A model generated the notes under the pieces. The model was not told the DNA's origin. It ran no database searches and saw only the letters and a list, made by a program, of their open reading frames with translations. Below, piece after piece: positions 32,752 to 40,807 of a stretch of 45,615 nt of DNA. The stretch lies in contig CALWOE010000003.1 of NCBI GenBank assembly GCA_944383035.1, positions 1 through 45,615 of the forward strand, read 5' to 3'. The position numbers and the translations under genes are program-made. Positions within the stretch are counted from its first letter, which is position 1, and each line of letters starts with the position of its first letter. Source of the DNA: an uncultured Clostridia bacterium. Its GTDB lineage: Bacteria > Bacillota > Clostridia > TANB77 > CAG-465.

Positions 32752-32764
32752 ATAAAAATATGTA

Positions 32765-32793
32765 TTGAAAATAATAATAAAATATGGTAAATT
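32765..32793 (+). promoter_or_regulatory. Promoter of mnmA and probably the pilus operon
   Basis: TTGAAA (32765-32770), 17 bp, TAAATT (32788-32793). Confidence 0.45.
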
Positions 32794-32817
32794 ATAATCA
32801 CAATGAGGTATTATGAA

Positions 32818-33873
32818 ATGTCAAAAAAAATATTAGTTGCAATGAGTGGTGGAGTAGATAGTACCTATGTTGCATATATACTTAAAAATCAAGGATATGA
32901 AATAATGGGACTTACTTTTTTAGTAGATCATAGTGATAATTCAAAAAAATCTGTTTTGGATGCTAAAAATGTTTGTGATTTACTTGGTATAAAACATGTT
33001 ACACTTGATTTAAAAAACGAATTTGAAGAAAAAGTAATAAATTATTTTATTAATGAATATAAGTCTGGTGATACACCAAATCCTTGTGTTATATGTAATA
33101 AGTTTATAAAATTTGATTTATTAAATGAAATAAGAAAAAAATATAATTTAGATTATGTGGCAACTGGTCATTATGTTAGAACTATTAAACATGATGGAAA
33201 TTACTTAATTAGATGTGCGAAAAATGTAAAAAAAGATCAATCATATTTTTTAAATCAAGTAGATCCTAAAATTTTGCAATATTTCATTTTCCCTTTAGGT
33301 GATGTTGAAGATAAAGAGTATGTAAGAAACTATTTAAAGGATAAAAATATAAGTATTGCATCAAAAAAAGAATCACAAGAGATTTGTTTTATTGATACTA
33401 AAAATATAGGTGAATATTTAGAAAAATATATTAAATTTAAAGATGGAAACATAGTAGATGAAAATGGTAATATATTAGGTAAGCATAAAGGTGTGTACAA
33501 ATATACTATTGGTCAAAGAAAAGGTTTAGGAGTATCGTATAAATATCCACTATATATTTTAAGTACAGATGTAAAACGAAATGAGATTGTTGTTGGTGCA
33601 AAAGAAAAAATCTATTCGGATTACATTGAAGCAAGTAATGTGAATATATTTGATTATAAATTATTAAAAGAAGAAGGATCATTAAAAGCAAAAATTAGAT
33701 ATAAATCTAACTTTTCTGATGTAGAAAGTATAAAATATGATGAAAAAAAAGATACTGTATATATAAAACTTAAGGAAAAACAAAAAAGCATTACACCAGG
33801 GCAATTTGTTGTTTTGTATAAAGATGATTTAATTGTTCTTGGCGCAAAAATAAAAAACATAAGATTAAAGTAA
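32818..33873 (+). CDS. mnmA: tRNA-specific 2-thiouridylase MnmA
   Basis: Thiolates U34 of tRNA-Lys, Glu and Gln with sulfur from a cysteine desulfurase. The 351-aa protein has the PP-loop AMSGGVDST at residues 8-16, the nucleophile region NPCVICN (about 88-94), QSYFLNQV, the persulfide cysteine in SQEICFI near 188, and the TIGQRKGLG and SITPGQFVVLY segments of the C-terminal barrel. Start ATG 32818 uses the GAGG at about 32806; the ATG at 32803 precedes this ribosome binding site. Only 11 bp separate it from pilM-N, so it probably heads the pilus transcript. Confidence 0.94.
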   Translation: MSKKILVAMSGGVDSTYVAYILKNQGYEIMGLTFLVDHSDNSKKSVLDAKNVCDLLGIKHVTLDLKNEFEEKVINYFINEYKSGDTPNPCVICNKFIKFDLLNEIRKKYNLDYVATGHYVRTIKHDGNYLIRCAKNVKKDQSYFLNQVDPKILQYFIFPLGDVEDKEYVRNYLKDKNISIASKKESQEICFIDTKNIGEYLEKYIKFKDGNIVDENGNILGKHKGVYKYTIGQRKGLGVSYKYPLYILSTDVKRNEIVVGAKEKIYSDYIEASNVNIFDYKLLKEEGSLKAKIRYKSNFSDVESIKYDEKKDTVYIKLKEKQKSITPGQFVVLYKDDLIVLGAKIKNIRLK

Positions 33874-33884
33874 AGGAGATTGTT

Positions 33885-35510
33885 ATGGCAAGTTGTTTAG
33901 GTATTTATTTAGGCAGCGATATAGTAAGATATGCTAAATTAGATATTGATGCCAGTAAAAATGTAGAACTCAAAAATTATGGTGTTAGATTTGTAAAAGG
34001 AAACCTTAAAGAAGTATTAAGCAATATTGTTGAGGAAACTAACTCACAAGGATTGCCAATTGCTATTAATCCCGAAAACAGCATTTATTTTAATACCCAA
34101 ATGTTTGAACAAAGTGAACAAATAGGCACATATATAAAAGATGTTGTAAATATGGAATTTGAAGCATGGTGCGAAAAAAATGCTAAATCAAAAGAAAAGT
34201 ATAATCATGTTTATATGCTATCTGATTTAAAAGGTTCAGATAACAAAAGAAGTTTGATTATTAACCTTTTAGAAAAAAGAGAATTAGAAGAACAAAGCAA
34301 GATTGGGGATAACGATGTTACTAATATGATTCCTGGTCAGCTTACAACTGTTTCTCTTGTTCCAAAAGAAGAACAAAATTATATTTTGGTAGATTTAGAT
34401 ACAAAACTTGTAGTTACAACAGTTTTAAATGGTAAGATTGGTAATATTAGTTATAGTGAAAATGGAATGCGTAAAATTTTTGCGGATATGCAATTAAGAC
34501 TTGGTTCATATCAAAAAGCATATGAAGCATGTAAACAGATTAATGTTTATTCTGAAGATGGAAATACAAATAATGATCCAGCGCTAGAAAAAATTGTTGA
34601 ACCAGTTTTACAAAATGTTTTAAAAACTGTACTTGTTGAAGTCAATAGAAACAGAAAGCAAATTACTAAAGTATTGATAAGTGGTTCAGGTATATTATTT
34701 ACTAATATTGATATATTATTTAGTGAATTTTTAGGTGTAAAAACTGAAATATTAAAGCCAAGTTTTGTTAATGCTAAAAATGGTATTAAAAATATAGCTG
34801 AAGTTTTAGAAACAACAGAAGCAATATCTCTTGCATATGAAGCTATAAATCATAATTTTAAAGAATTAGAATATATAGTCGGAAATAAAAAAGTAAAAAG
34901 AGATGTTAAAGATTGGTTTAAAAAATTAACTACAAAGAAAAAAGAAGAACTAAAAGAAATAGCAAAAGAGAGAAATGTAGATAAGGTTGTAGATCCAGAT
35001 GCAATACCATCAAATTTAGTTTGTGTGGCAATAGTATGTTCAATATTTGCTGTTTCATATTTAGCATTCTCTATAATATTTAATATTGTAAGTAATAATT
35101 CAATTAAAAGACTTGATGCAAAAAGAGCTGAAGTTGAAAAAGCTACACAAGAAGTAATGTCTGATTATACATATATATCTTCAAATACTTCTCAATATAC
35201 AGAAATTACTGATAGAGTAGAATCTATAATCAAACAAATAGAAAATGGTGAGATTGGTAAGTTCCATACATATAATGTAGCTGCATTTATGCAAAATATT
35301 CTAAAAATCACACCAAACGCAGTTGTCTTAAAATCTTTAAGTTCTGATGATGATAAGAATGTAACTATAGTTGCTCGATCTGCAAGTTATCCAGATCTTG
35401 GATATTTCTTAGCACAATTAAAAGCAGATGGAACTTTGAAAAATATAAAAATTAAAAATATTACAAATGGTAGTACTTCAGAAATTGAGATAGGTGGTGA
35501 GCTTCCATGA
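33885..35510 (+). CDS. PilM-PilN fusion protein
   Basis: Type IV pilus inner platform. Residues 1 to about 350 look like PilM, an actin-like cytoplasmic protein: LGIYLGSDIVRYAKLD phosphate-1-like start, YILVDLDTKLVVTTVLNG, and ITKVLISGSGILF. A basic linker (KDWFKKLTTKKKEELKE) leads to one TM helix (about 377-400), followed by a coiled coil and a ferredoxin-like domain (NAVVLKSLSSDDDKNVTIVARS, FLAQLKADGTLKNIKI), which is PilN. The two are separate genes in most bacteria. 541 aa; start ATG with AAAGGAG. Its stop overlaps the next start (ATGA). Confidence 0.85.
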   Translation: MASCLGIYLGSDIVRYAKLDIDASKNVELKNYGVRFVKGNLKEVLSNIVEETNSQGLPIAINPENSIYFNTQMFEQSEQIGTYIKDVVNMEFEAWCEKNAKSKEKYNHVYMLSDLKGSDNKRSLIINLLEKRELEEQSKIGDNDVTNMIPGQLTTVSLVPKEEQNYILVDLDTKLVVTTVLNGKIGNISYSENGMRKIFADMQLRLGSYQKAYEACKQINVYSEDGNTNNDPALEKIVEPVLQNVLKTVLVEVNRNRKQITKVLISGSGILFTNIDILFSEFLGVKTEILKPSFVNAKNGIKNIAEVLETTEAISLAYEAINHNFKELEYIVGNKKVKRDVKDWFKKLTTKKKEELKEIAKERNVDKVVDPDAIPSNLVCVAIVCSIFAVSYLAFSIIFNIVSNNSIKRLDAKRAEVEKATQEVMSDYTYISSNTSQYTEITDRVESIIKQIENGEIGKFHTYNVAAFMQNILKITPNAVVLKSLSSDDDKNVTIVARSASYPDLGYFLAQLKADGTLKNIKIKNITNGSTSEIEIGGELP

Positions 35511-36256
35511 TGCCAGAGAGTAAAACAAAAGCATTAATTTCTATTCTTCTTATTGTTATATCAGTAGCTATAATAGTTTTTTCAATGTGGAAAGGTTTAA
35601 AAATAGGGAATTTTGAAATCTTGTCAATTGAAGGAATACTTGCAAAAAGAGATACAGTTATAGCAGCAGAAGAAAAATTAAATGATGCAAATGATGAATA
35701 TGAGCAAAGCATATCAAGAGTAAATACAGCAAAAAATACTTTCGATAAAGAAAAAGAAAAATATGAAGCTATTAGTGATGAAACTATAAGTATTGTAAAA
35801 GAGGCAACATTAGAAGATGATTATGATATTGAATATATTTGGGTAACACTTGGAAATTATGCTAAAGCAAATAATTTAAATATAATATTATATGAACCAG
35901 GTAGTGATGATGATAGAACACAAACTCAAATAACAGATGAAGAAGAAACAACAACAAATACAACTACTAATACAACAACAACTCAAAATAATGTTACAAC
36001 TATAACAGAAGGAACTAATGAAGAAGGTTTAACAAATAATATTAATGAAGATATTACAAATAATTCTTCATCAAGTTCAGATGATTCAGTATTATCAATA
36101 CAAGTTACTGGTAGTTATATAGATTTATGTGATTTTGTATTTGAAGTTGAAAATGATGATTCTTTAAGATTTAAACTTGATAACATTAGTATGTCAGGTA
36201 GTTCTCAAGCTGTAACAGCAACATTTGATGTTAAAAATACAATAGTAATTAAATAG
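35507..36256 (+). CDS. PilO-like pilus assembly protein
   Basis: PilO partner of PilN by position and architecture: short cytoplasmic start, TM helix (about 8-27), coiled coil (about 46-90), then an extracytoplasmic ferredoxin-like domain. The domain is split by a low-complexity Thr/Asn/Ser/Asp-rich segment (about 140-200). The final part, LSIQVTGSYIDLCDFVFEVEN and FKLDNISMSGSSQAVTATFDVK, matches the PilO C-terminal pattern. 249 aa. The ATG overlaps the pilM-N stop by 4 bases, indicating translational coupling. The low-complexity insert is unusual. Confidence 0.8.
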   Translation: MMPESKTKALISILLIVISVAIIVFSMWKGLKIGNFEILSIEGILAKRDTVIAAEEKLNDANDEYEQSISRVNTAKNTFDKEKEKYEAISDETISIVKEATLEDDYDIEYIWVTLGNYAKANNLNIILYEPGSDDDRTQTQITDEEETTTNTTTNTTTTQNNVTTITEGTNEEGLTNNINEDITNNSSSSSDDSVLSIQVTGSYIDLCDFVFEVENDDSLRFKLDNISMSGSSQAVTATFDVKNTIVIK

Positions 36257-36272
36257 AAAGGAGCTATAATTT

Positions 36273-36701
36273 ATGAATAAAACATATATTTTAACATTTT
36301 GTATTTCATTACTTACATTTTTTGTAGTAGCAGTTATAGCTCTACTATTACTTATTCCACAACAAGGAAAAGTTTTGAATGGAACTATAACAAAGTATGA
36401 TGGAATAACAAAATCTGAATATACTTTTGAAAAGACAAAAGATATATCAAAAGATGCACTTGTTAATGTTCATGAAATTACTGCAGATGATTTAAATACT
36501 TTCAAAGAGAATAACCAATATAGAGCAGAAAAAGATAATCCATTCTCTGAAAATACCGGTTTAAAATCAGATGGAACATATGCAGATGAAGAAGGAAATG
36601 GAAGTACATCATCTGGCAGTTCACAAGCACAACAAGATGCGATAGATAAAACAACTAATAGTAATGGTGGAGTAGCTAACCCACCAGCTACAACAAAATA
36701 A
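36273..36701 (+). CDS. Small pilus-operon membrane protein, PilP-like
   Basis: 142 aa with one N-terminal TM helix (about 6-28), an extracytoplasmic stretch, a conserved-looking RAEKDNPFSENTG block (about 85-97) and a Ser/Gly/Gln-rich disordered tail. The DNPF motif and gene order after pilO recall PilP or GspC-like connectors, but there is no pilotin lipobox, so the name is tentative. Start ATG with AAAGGAG; 16-bp gap from pilO. Confidence 0.55.
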   Translation: MNKTYILTFCISLLTFFVVAVIALLLLIPQQGKVLNGTITKYDGITKSEYTFEKTKDISKDALVNVHEITADDLNTFKENNQYRAEKDNPFSENTGLKSDGTYADEEGNGSTSSGSSQAQQDAIDKTTNSNGGVANPPATTK

Positions 36702-36713
36702 GGAGTGAAATTT

Positions 36714-37214
36714 TTGAAAAAAGACAAAATAAAAAATATAGCAATAATAATATTAGTTGTAATAATTATAATTCTTGCAATATTTTTAATAATGAGTAAA
36801 ATTAATCAAAAAGACTATACTGAGATTTCTAAACTTACACAAAAGATTCAGGAATCTCAAAAAGAATTATCTTTATACTTAGGAAAGATGAAGTCTGATA
36901 CATATGGTATTTATAATGATATACAAATATTATCAGGAGTAGTTACAGAAGATAAAAAAGAAGAAATAAAAGATACAAATGATAAAGTTTTAACTCCTAT
37001 AATTGATCTTTCTAGTAAAAAAGAAATTAATAATAAAGTATATTATAAAGTAAATACTACTAATTTTAATCAAATATTAAAAATGGACCTGCCACTTTAT
37101 GATAATCAAGTTACTTGGTATATTGAGGATGGAAATTTATTAAAAGTTGATTTTCAAACAGAACCTGAATGGTGGTCAAGTAATTTTAATTATTTAAAAG
37201 TCGGTAATAATTAA
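36714..37214 (+). CDS. Unknown membrane protein of the pilus operon
   Basis: 167 aa. The start is chosen as TTG 36714, since AAGGAG at 36700-36705 covers the alternative GTG at 36705. One TM helix (about 8-29) is followed by a short coiled coil (QKIQESQKELSLYLGKM) and a soluble domain ending in WYIEDGNLLKVDFQTEPEWW. I know of no family. Its position between the PilP-like gene and the pilins suggests an extracytoplasmic assembly or pilus-base role. Confidence 0.6.
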   Translation: MKKDKIKNIAIIILVVIIIILAIFLIMSKINQKDYTEISKLTQKIQESQKELSLYLGKMKSDTYGIYNDIQILSGVVTEDKKEEIKDTNDKVLTPIIDLSSKKEINNKVYYKVNTTNFNQILKMDLPLYDNQVTWYIEDGNLLKVDFQTEPEWWSSNFNYLKVGNN

Positions 37215-37222
37215 TTTAGGTT

Positions 37223-37250
37223 AAAACATAATCATTTTAGTTTATGTTTT
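37223..37250 (+). other. Stem-loop before pilin 1
   Basis: AAAACATAA/TTATGTTTT with a 10-base loop. A related stem-loop (38263-38287) stands at the same distance before pilin 2. The two pilin leaders are clear duplicates, with the same 20-base AT-rich stretch after the hairpin and the same GGAGGGGCTTT ribosome binding region. Confidence 0.6.
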
Positions 37251-37289
37251 GATAAATATATTTTATATTAATTATAAGGAGGGGCTTTT

Positions 37290-38132
37290 ATGAAAGCAAA
37301 CAAAAAGGGTATATCCCTAATCGTATTAGTTGTAACTATTATAGTTATAATTATACTAGCAGCTGCTGTTATTATGAATTTAAATAATAATAACCCAGTA
37401 AAAAGCGCAAATGCTGCTAAATACATGAGTGATAGAGATAACGTACAATCTGCTATTACTATGTATATATCAAAATTATATTCAATAAAAAGATCTGAGT
37501 TAGTTATCAACAAAGGAGATAACTTACATATGGGACCAAATGCATTTTCAGATGGAATTGGTAGACTAGTAGTTCGTTTCTCAGTACCAAGTGATTATGT
37601 AATCGATGCTGCTGCAAAACAAACTGGTTATGAAAAATTTGTTACAGGTTTAAATGCTGGTGATGCTTATACTGAACTATTAGAACAAGAAGATTTAGGA
37701 GAAACTCCTGTTGCTACTAATCCAAACCATTATGAAAATAAAGGTTATGTTAAAAAAATAGCAAAATTTGATTCAAATGACAATCAATCAATACACTTTA
37801 CAATGCCAGATTATAATACAAATTATAACTGGAGTATGACAAGTGCTGGTAATGTTGTACTTGGTGTACGTGCTGATGGTACAACAGGACTTGCAGATGT
37901 AACAGATACATATTTTGGAGATGCAGAAGGAAAAGTTACACATACATATAAAGATGATAAAGGTGTAGATATTCCAAATGTAGATTCACCAGAAGATTAT
38001 TATAAATGGTTACATGGAACTTTAGTTAATGATCCTGGAGCTTCAAGATATGATGCTACAGAAAATAATATATTTAGTGCAATAGGCAATGGTACACCAT
38101 ATAATGCTGGTACATTTGGTCAAACTAGATAA
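37290..38132 (+). CDS. Type IV pilin 1
   Basis: Prepilin with a short basic leader (MKANKKG), cleavage expected after Gly7, and a hydrophobic helix ISLIVLVVTIIVIIILAAAVI. Position +5 of the mature form is Val, not the usual Glu. The 280-aa protein has a soluble domain whose segments alternate between near-identity with pilin 2 (to about residue 108; VKKIAKFDSNDNQSIHFTMP through YFGDAEGKV; terminal FGQTR) and divergence (about 110-145 and 220-240). Abundant, well-initiated (GGAGGGG), and likely the major or co-major pilin. Confidence 0.85.
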   Translation: MKANKKGISLIVLVVTIIVIIILAAAVIMNLNNNNPVKSANAAKYMSDRDNVQSAITMYISKLYSIKRSELVINKGDNLHMGPNAFSDGIGRLVVRFSVPSDYVIDAAAKQTGYEKFVTGLNAGDAYTELLEQEDLGETPVATNPNHYENKGYVKKIAKFDSNDNQSIHFTMPDYNTNYNWSMTSAGNVVLGVRADGTTGLADVTDTYFGDAEGKVTHTYKDDKGVDIPNVDSPEDYYKWLHGTLVNDPGASRYDATENNIFSAIGNGTPYNAGTFGQTR

Positions 38133-38191
38133 TAATCAAATATTAAAATATATTATAATTAGTGGTTAATAATATTAAAATAAAGCTTGAT

Positions 38192-38224
38192 ACTAAAATT
38201 ACCTATTTTAATGGTAATTTTAGT
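38192..38224 (+). other. Stem-loop between the two pilin genes
   Basis: A perfect 12-bp stem (ACTAAAATTACC/GGTAATTTTAGT) with a 9-base loop and no T tract. It probably protects or punctuates the pilin transcript rather than ending the operon. Confidence 0.6.
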
Positions 38225-38262
38225 TATCAATATGTATTGTATGTATTATAAATTTAGATTAG

Positions 38263-38287
38263 AACATAAATTATTTTAATTTATGTT
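38263..38287 (+). other. Stem-loop before pilin 2
   Basis: AACATAAATT/AATTTATGTT, a 10-bp stem with a 5-base loop, equivalent to the hairpin at 37223-37250. Confidence 0.6.
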
Positions 38288-38333
38288 TTGATAAATATAT
38301 TTTATATTATTAAATTTTTTTAGGAGGGGCTTT

Positions 38334-39161
38334 ATGAAAGCAAACAAAAAGGGTATTTCCCTAATCGTATTAGTTGTAACTATTATAGTTATAATTATAT
38401 TAGCGGCTGCTGTTATTATGAATTTAAATAATAATAACCCAGTAAAAAGTGCAAATGCTGCTAAATACATGAGTGATAGAGATAATGTTCAATCAGCTAT
38501 TACAATGTATGTATCAAAATTATATTCAATAAAAAGATCTGAGTTAGTTATTAACAAAGGTGACAACTTACATATGGGACCAAATGCATTCTCAGATGGA
38601 ATTGGTAGACTAGTAGTTCGTTTCTCAGTACCAAGCGATTATGTAATTGATGATGCAGCTCAACTAACTGGTTTAGAAAAATTCGTTGCTGGTTTAAATG
38701 CTGGTGATGCAGATTCAGCTACAAATGTTGGATATGTTAAAAAAATAGCAAAATTTGATTCAAATGATAATCAATCAATACACTTTACAATGCCAGATTA
38801 TAACACAAATTATAACTGGAGTATGACAAGTGCTGGTAATGTTGTACTTGGTGTACGTGCTGATGGTACAACAGGACTTGCAGATGTAACAGATACATAT
38901 TTTGGAGATGCAGAAGGAAAAGTATCACATACATACTATGATGATGATGGTACAGTATTAGATGATGATGATATTGTTACTGGTGCTGTAGCAGGAAATA
39001 ATGGAAAATTTGACTCACCAGAAGATTACTATGTATGGTTACATGGAACATTAGTTGGTGATCCAGGAAAAACAAAATATAATGCTGCTAAAGATCAAAT
39101 ATTTAATTCAATAGGTAGTGGTACACCATATAATGCTGATACATTTGGTCAAACTAGATAA
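38334..39161 (+). CDS. Type IV pilin 2 (tandem paralogue)
   Basis: 275 aa with the same basic leader and Gly7 cleavage site as pilin 1, and again Val at mature +5. The first 100 or so residues and a central block of about 60 residues are almost identical to pilin 1, at DNA level as well. Two segments differ: a shorter central variable loop (about 110-128) and a longer Asp/Gly-rich one near 205-230 (DDDGTVLDDDDIVTGAV). The pattern suggests tandem duplication with later exchange. Confidence 0.85.
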   Translation: MKANKKGISLIVLVVTIIVIIILAAAVIMNLNNNNPVKSANAAKYMSDRDNVQSAITMYVSKLYSIKRSELVINKGDNLHMGPNAFSDGIGRLVVRFSVPSDYVIDDAAQLTGLEKFVAGLNAGDADSATNVGYVKKIAKFDSNDNQSIHFTMPDYNTNYNWSMTSAGNVVLGVRADGTTGLADVTDTYFGDAEGKVSHTYYDDDGTVLDDDDIVTGAVAGNNGKFDSPEDYYVWLHGTLVGDPGKTKYNAAKDQIFNSIGSGTPYNADTFGQTR

Positions 39162-39202
39162 TTATAAAATGATATAGAATTTATTAAGATACGATTAGAG
39201 AT

Positions 39203-39227
39203 AGGGCATATACAATGTATATGTCCT
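39203..39227 (+). other. Stem-loop after pilin 2
   Basis: An 11-bp stem (39203-39213 with 39217-39227, one G-T pair) with a 3-base loop and no T tract. Could attenuate transcription into the lower-expressed downstream pilus genes. Confidence 0.6.
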
Positions 39228-39301
39228 TCCCAATATTATATGTATGTTTTAGAGTATAAGAATATGTATTGTAAAATGTATATATGACAGGAGGGAATAC
39301 A

Positions 39302-40108
39302 GTGGATTTAGAACTTTTTTTAAATATATTTATAATAGTTTGCATGTTTATAATTGGAAGTTTATTTGGAAGTTTTTTCTCACTTGCAACATATAGAATT
39401 CCAAGAAGACAAGATATAGTAGCAACAAGATCATATTGTCCAACTTGTAAACATAGGCTAAACTTTTTTGATTTAATACCTGTATTAAGCTATATATTCT
39501 GTTTAGGAAAATGCAGATATTGTGGTGAAAAGATTAGTTTAAGATATTTTTTACTTGAAACAATAAATGGTGTTATATTTGTACTGATGTATTTAGTATT
39601 AGGATATAATTTAAAACTTGTAATTGCTATTTTAATTTATGCTATTTTATTTGTTATAATAGGATCATATATAATGTCAAAAAAGATGACAGATGAAGAA
39701 AAAAAAGAAGTTGTAGAATTAAAACTTAGTAAAAAAAGAGGTGTATTTATATCTGAAATTGTTGTTGGAATGATAGCTTTTTCTATATTTCTTGCAACAG
39801 CTCTTGTTTTAACGAGAAACTATACAACAAATTCTGTATATACAATTGCAAATGCTAATGCATATAATTTTGCATTAAATAGTATTGAAATAGCACTTGT
39901 AAGTGATTATGATGAGTTAGAAGATTTTACATTAAATCAAACTATAGATAATATTGTTTATACCTCAAATGTTACAATAGAAAAATATAGTGAAACTGGT
40001 AATGACATAGAAGATATAGTAAAGAAAATTAATGTAAAAGTAAATTATACAGTAAATGGTGAAAATAAAGAAGTAAGTTTAAATACTTTAAAAGGAAAGG
40101 TGTTGTAG
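39302..40108 (+). CDS. Prepilin-peptidase N-domain fused to a pseudopilin
   Basis: 268 aa; GTG 39302 is the start, since AGGAGGG at 39290-39296 lies inside a longer frame from 39284. Residues 1-105 match the N-terminal domain of prepilin peptidases: TM1, GSFFSLATYRIPRR, zinc cysteines YCPTC (46, 49) and CRYC (71, 74), then TM2. After TM3 (about 106-124) the aspartic protease domain with its GxGD motif is absent. Instead comes SKKRG (143-147) and VFISEIVVGMIAFSIFLATALVL, a class III prepilin signal with Glu at +5, followed by a small extracytoplasmic pseudopilin-like domain. Predicted topology puts SKKRG on the cytoplasmic side, where prepilin peptidase cleaves. No frameshift is apparent. Confidence 0.75.
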   Translation: MDLELFLNIFIIVCMFIIGSLFGSFFSLATYRIPRRQDIVATRSYCPTCKHRLNFFDLIPVLSYIFCLGKCRYCGEKISLRYFLLETINGVIFVLMYLVLGYNLKLVIAILIYAILFVIIGSYIMSKKMTDEEKKEVVELKLSKKRGVFISEIVVGMIAFSIFLATALVLTRNYTTNSVYTIANANAYNFALNSIEIALVSDYDELEDFTLNQTIDNIVYTSNVTIEKYSETGNDIEDIVKKINVKVNYTVNGENKEVSLNTLKGKVL

Positions 40109-40109
40109 T

Positions 40110-40586
40110 ATGCAAAAAAGATCTGGTATAACAATGCTTTCTATGGTAATATATGTAACATTATTTTTTGCATTTACAGCTCTTGCAATATCAATGGGAA
40201 GCAATACGAATTATTCTTCTTTAGTTCAAAAAGGAAAGTTGTATATAAATGAAGAAGCTTCAAAAATACAATATAATTTAGTAAATAGTGCAAAGTCAAG
40301 TGATGATATAAATAATATATATGGTAAGTTAGTGTTTTCAAATAATGATGAATATACTTATGATAACGCTACAAAAAAACTATTAAAAAATGGTGGAGTA
40401 CTAGCAACAGATGTTGAAGAATTTAAAATAATAGATGTATATAACATGGACTTTGTAAATGACGAAGTATATAAAAAAATAGATACAAGTATACCAAGTA
40501 CTTGCGTTGAGATCAAATTAAAAAAATATGGGCAAGAAAAAAAAGTACAAATATTTGTATCTGCAGGAGATGAAGTAAATGAATAA
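40110..40586 (+). CDS. Minor pilin-like protein
   Basis: 158 aa with the leader MQKRSG and a hydrophobic segment ITMLSMVIYVTLFFAFTALAI. Position +5 is Ser. The soluble part, with KIQYNLVNSAKSSDDINNIYGKLVF, CVEIKLKKYGQEKKVQIFVSAG, looks like a PilW/ComGF-type minor pilin. Starts 1 bp after the fusion gene and overlaps the next gene by 8 bp. Confidence 0.7.
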   Translation: MQKRSGITMLSMVIYVTLFFAFTALAISMGSNTNYSSLVQKGKLYINEEASKIQYNLVNSAKSSDDINNIYGKLVFSNNDEYTYDNATKKLLKNGGVLATDVEEFKIIDVYNMDFVNDEVYKKIDTSIPSTCVEIKLKKYGQEKKVQIFVSAGDEVNE

Positions 40587-40785
40587 GAAAATAAAAGGAT
40601 CTGCTATAGTTGTTGTAATGTTAGTTTCAATAGCATTTTCTGTTTACGTTACATCTACATATCTAGAGCAGGAACATTTTAATTTATTACAAACTAAATA
40701 TGAAAATAATTTAAAAGATATTTATGAAAAAGATATTAATAATATCCAAGATTATTATAATAAAGTTTTAGAAAACATTAAATAA
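40579..40785 (+). CDS. Small PilX/GspK-like membrane protein
   Basis: 68 aa with MNKKIKGSAIVVVMLVSIAFSVYVTSTY at the N terminus, which resembles the PilX-type start, then a short charged helix. No larger domain is present. Overlaps the preceding gene by 8 bases and lies 22 bp before pilB. It may be a very small minor pilin or accessory subunit. Confidence 0.6.
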   Translation: MNKKIKGSAIVVVMLVSIAFSVYVTSTYLEQEHFNLLQTKYENNLKDIYEKDINNIQDYYNKVLENIK

Positions 40786-40807
40786 TATTAATAAGGAGGA
40801 GAAAATA

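Noticed and set aside
37223-38287. Riboswitch in the pilin leaders
   Set aside because: Each leader has only a single simple stem-loop and duplicated AT-rich sequence; no conserved aptamer core is visible.
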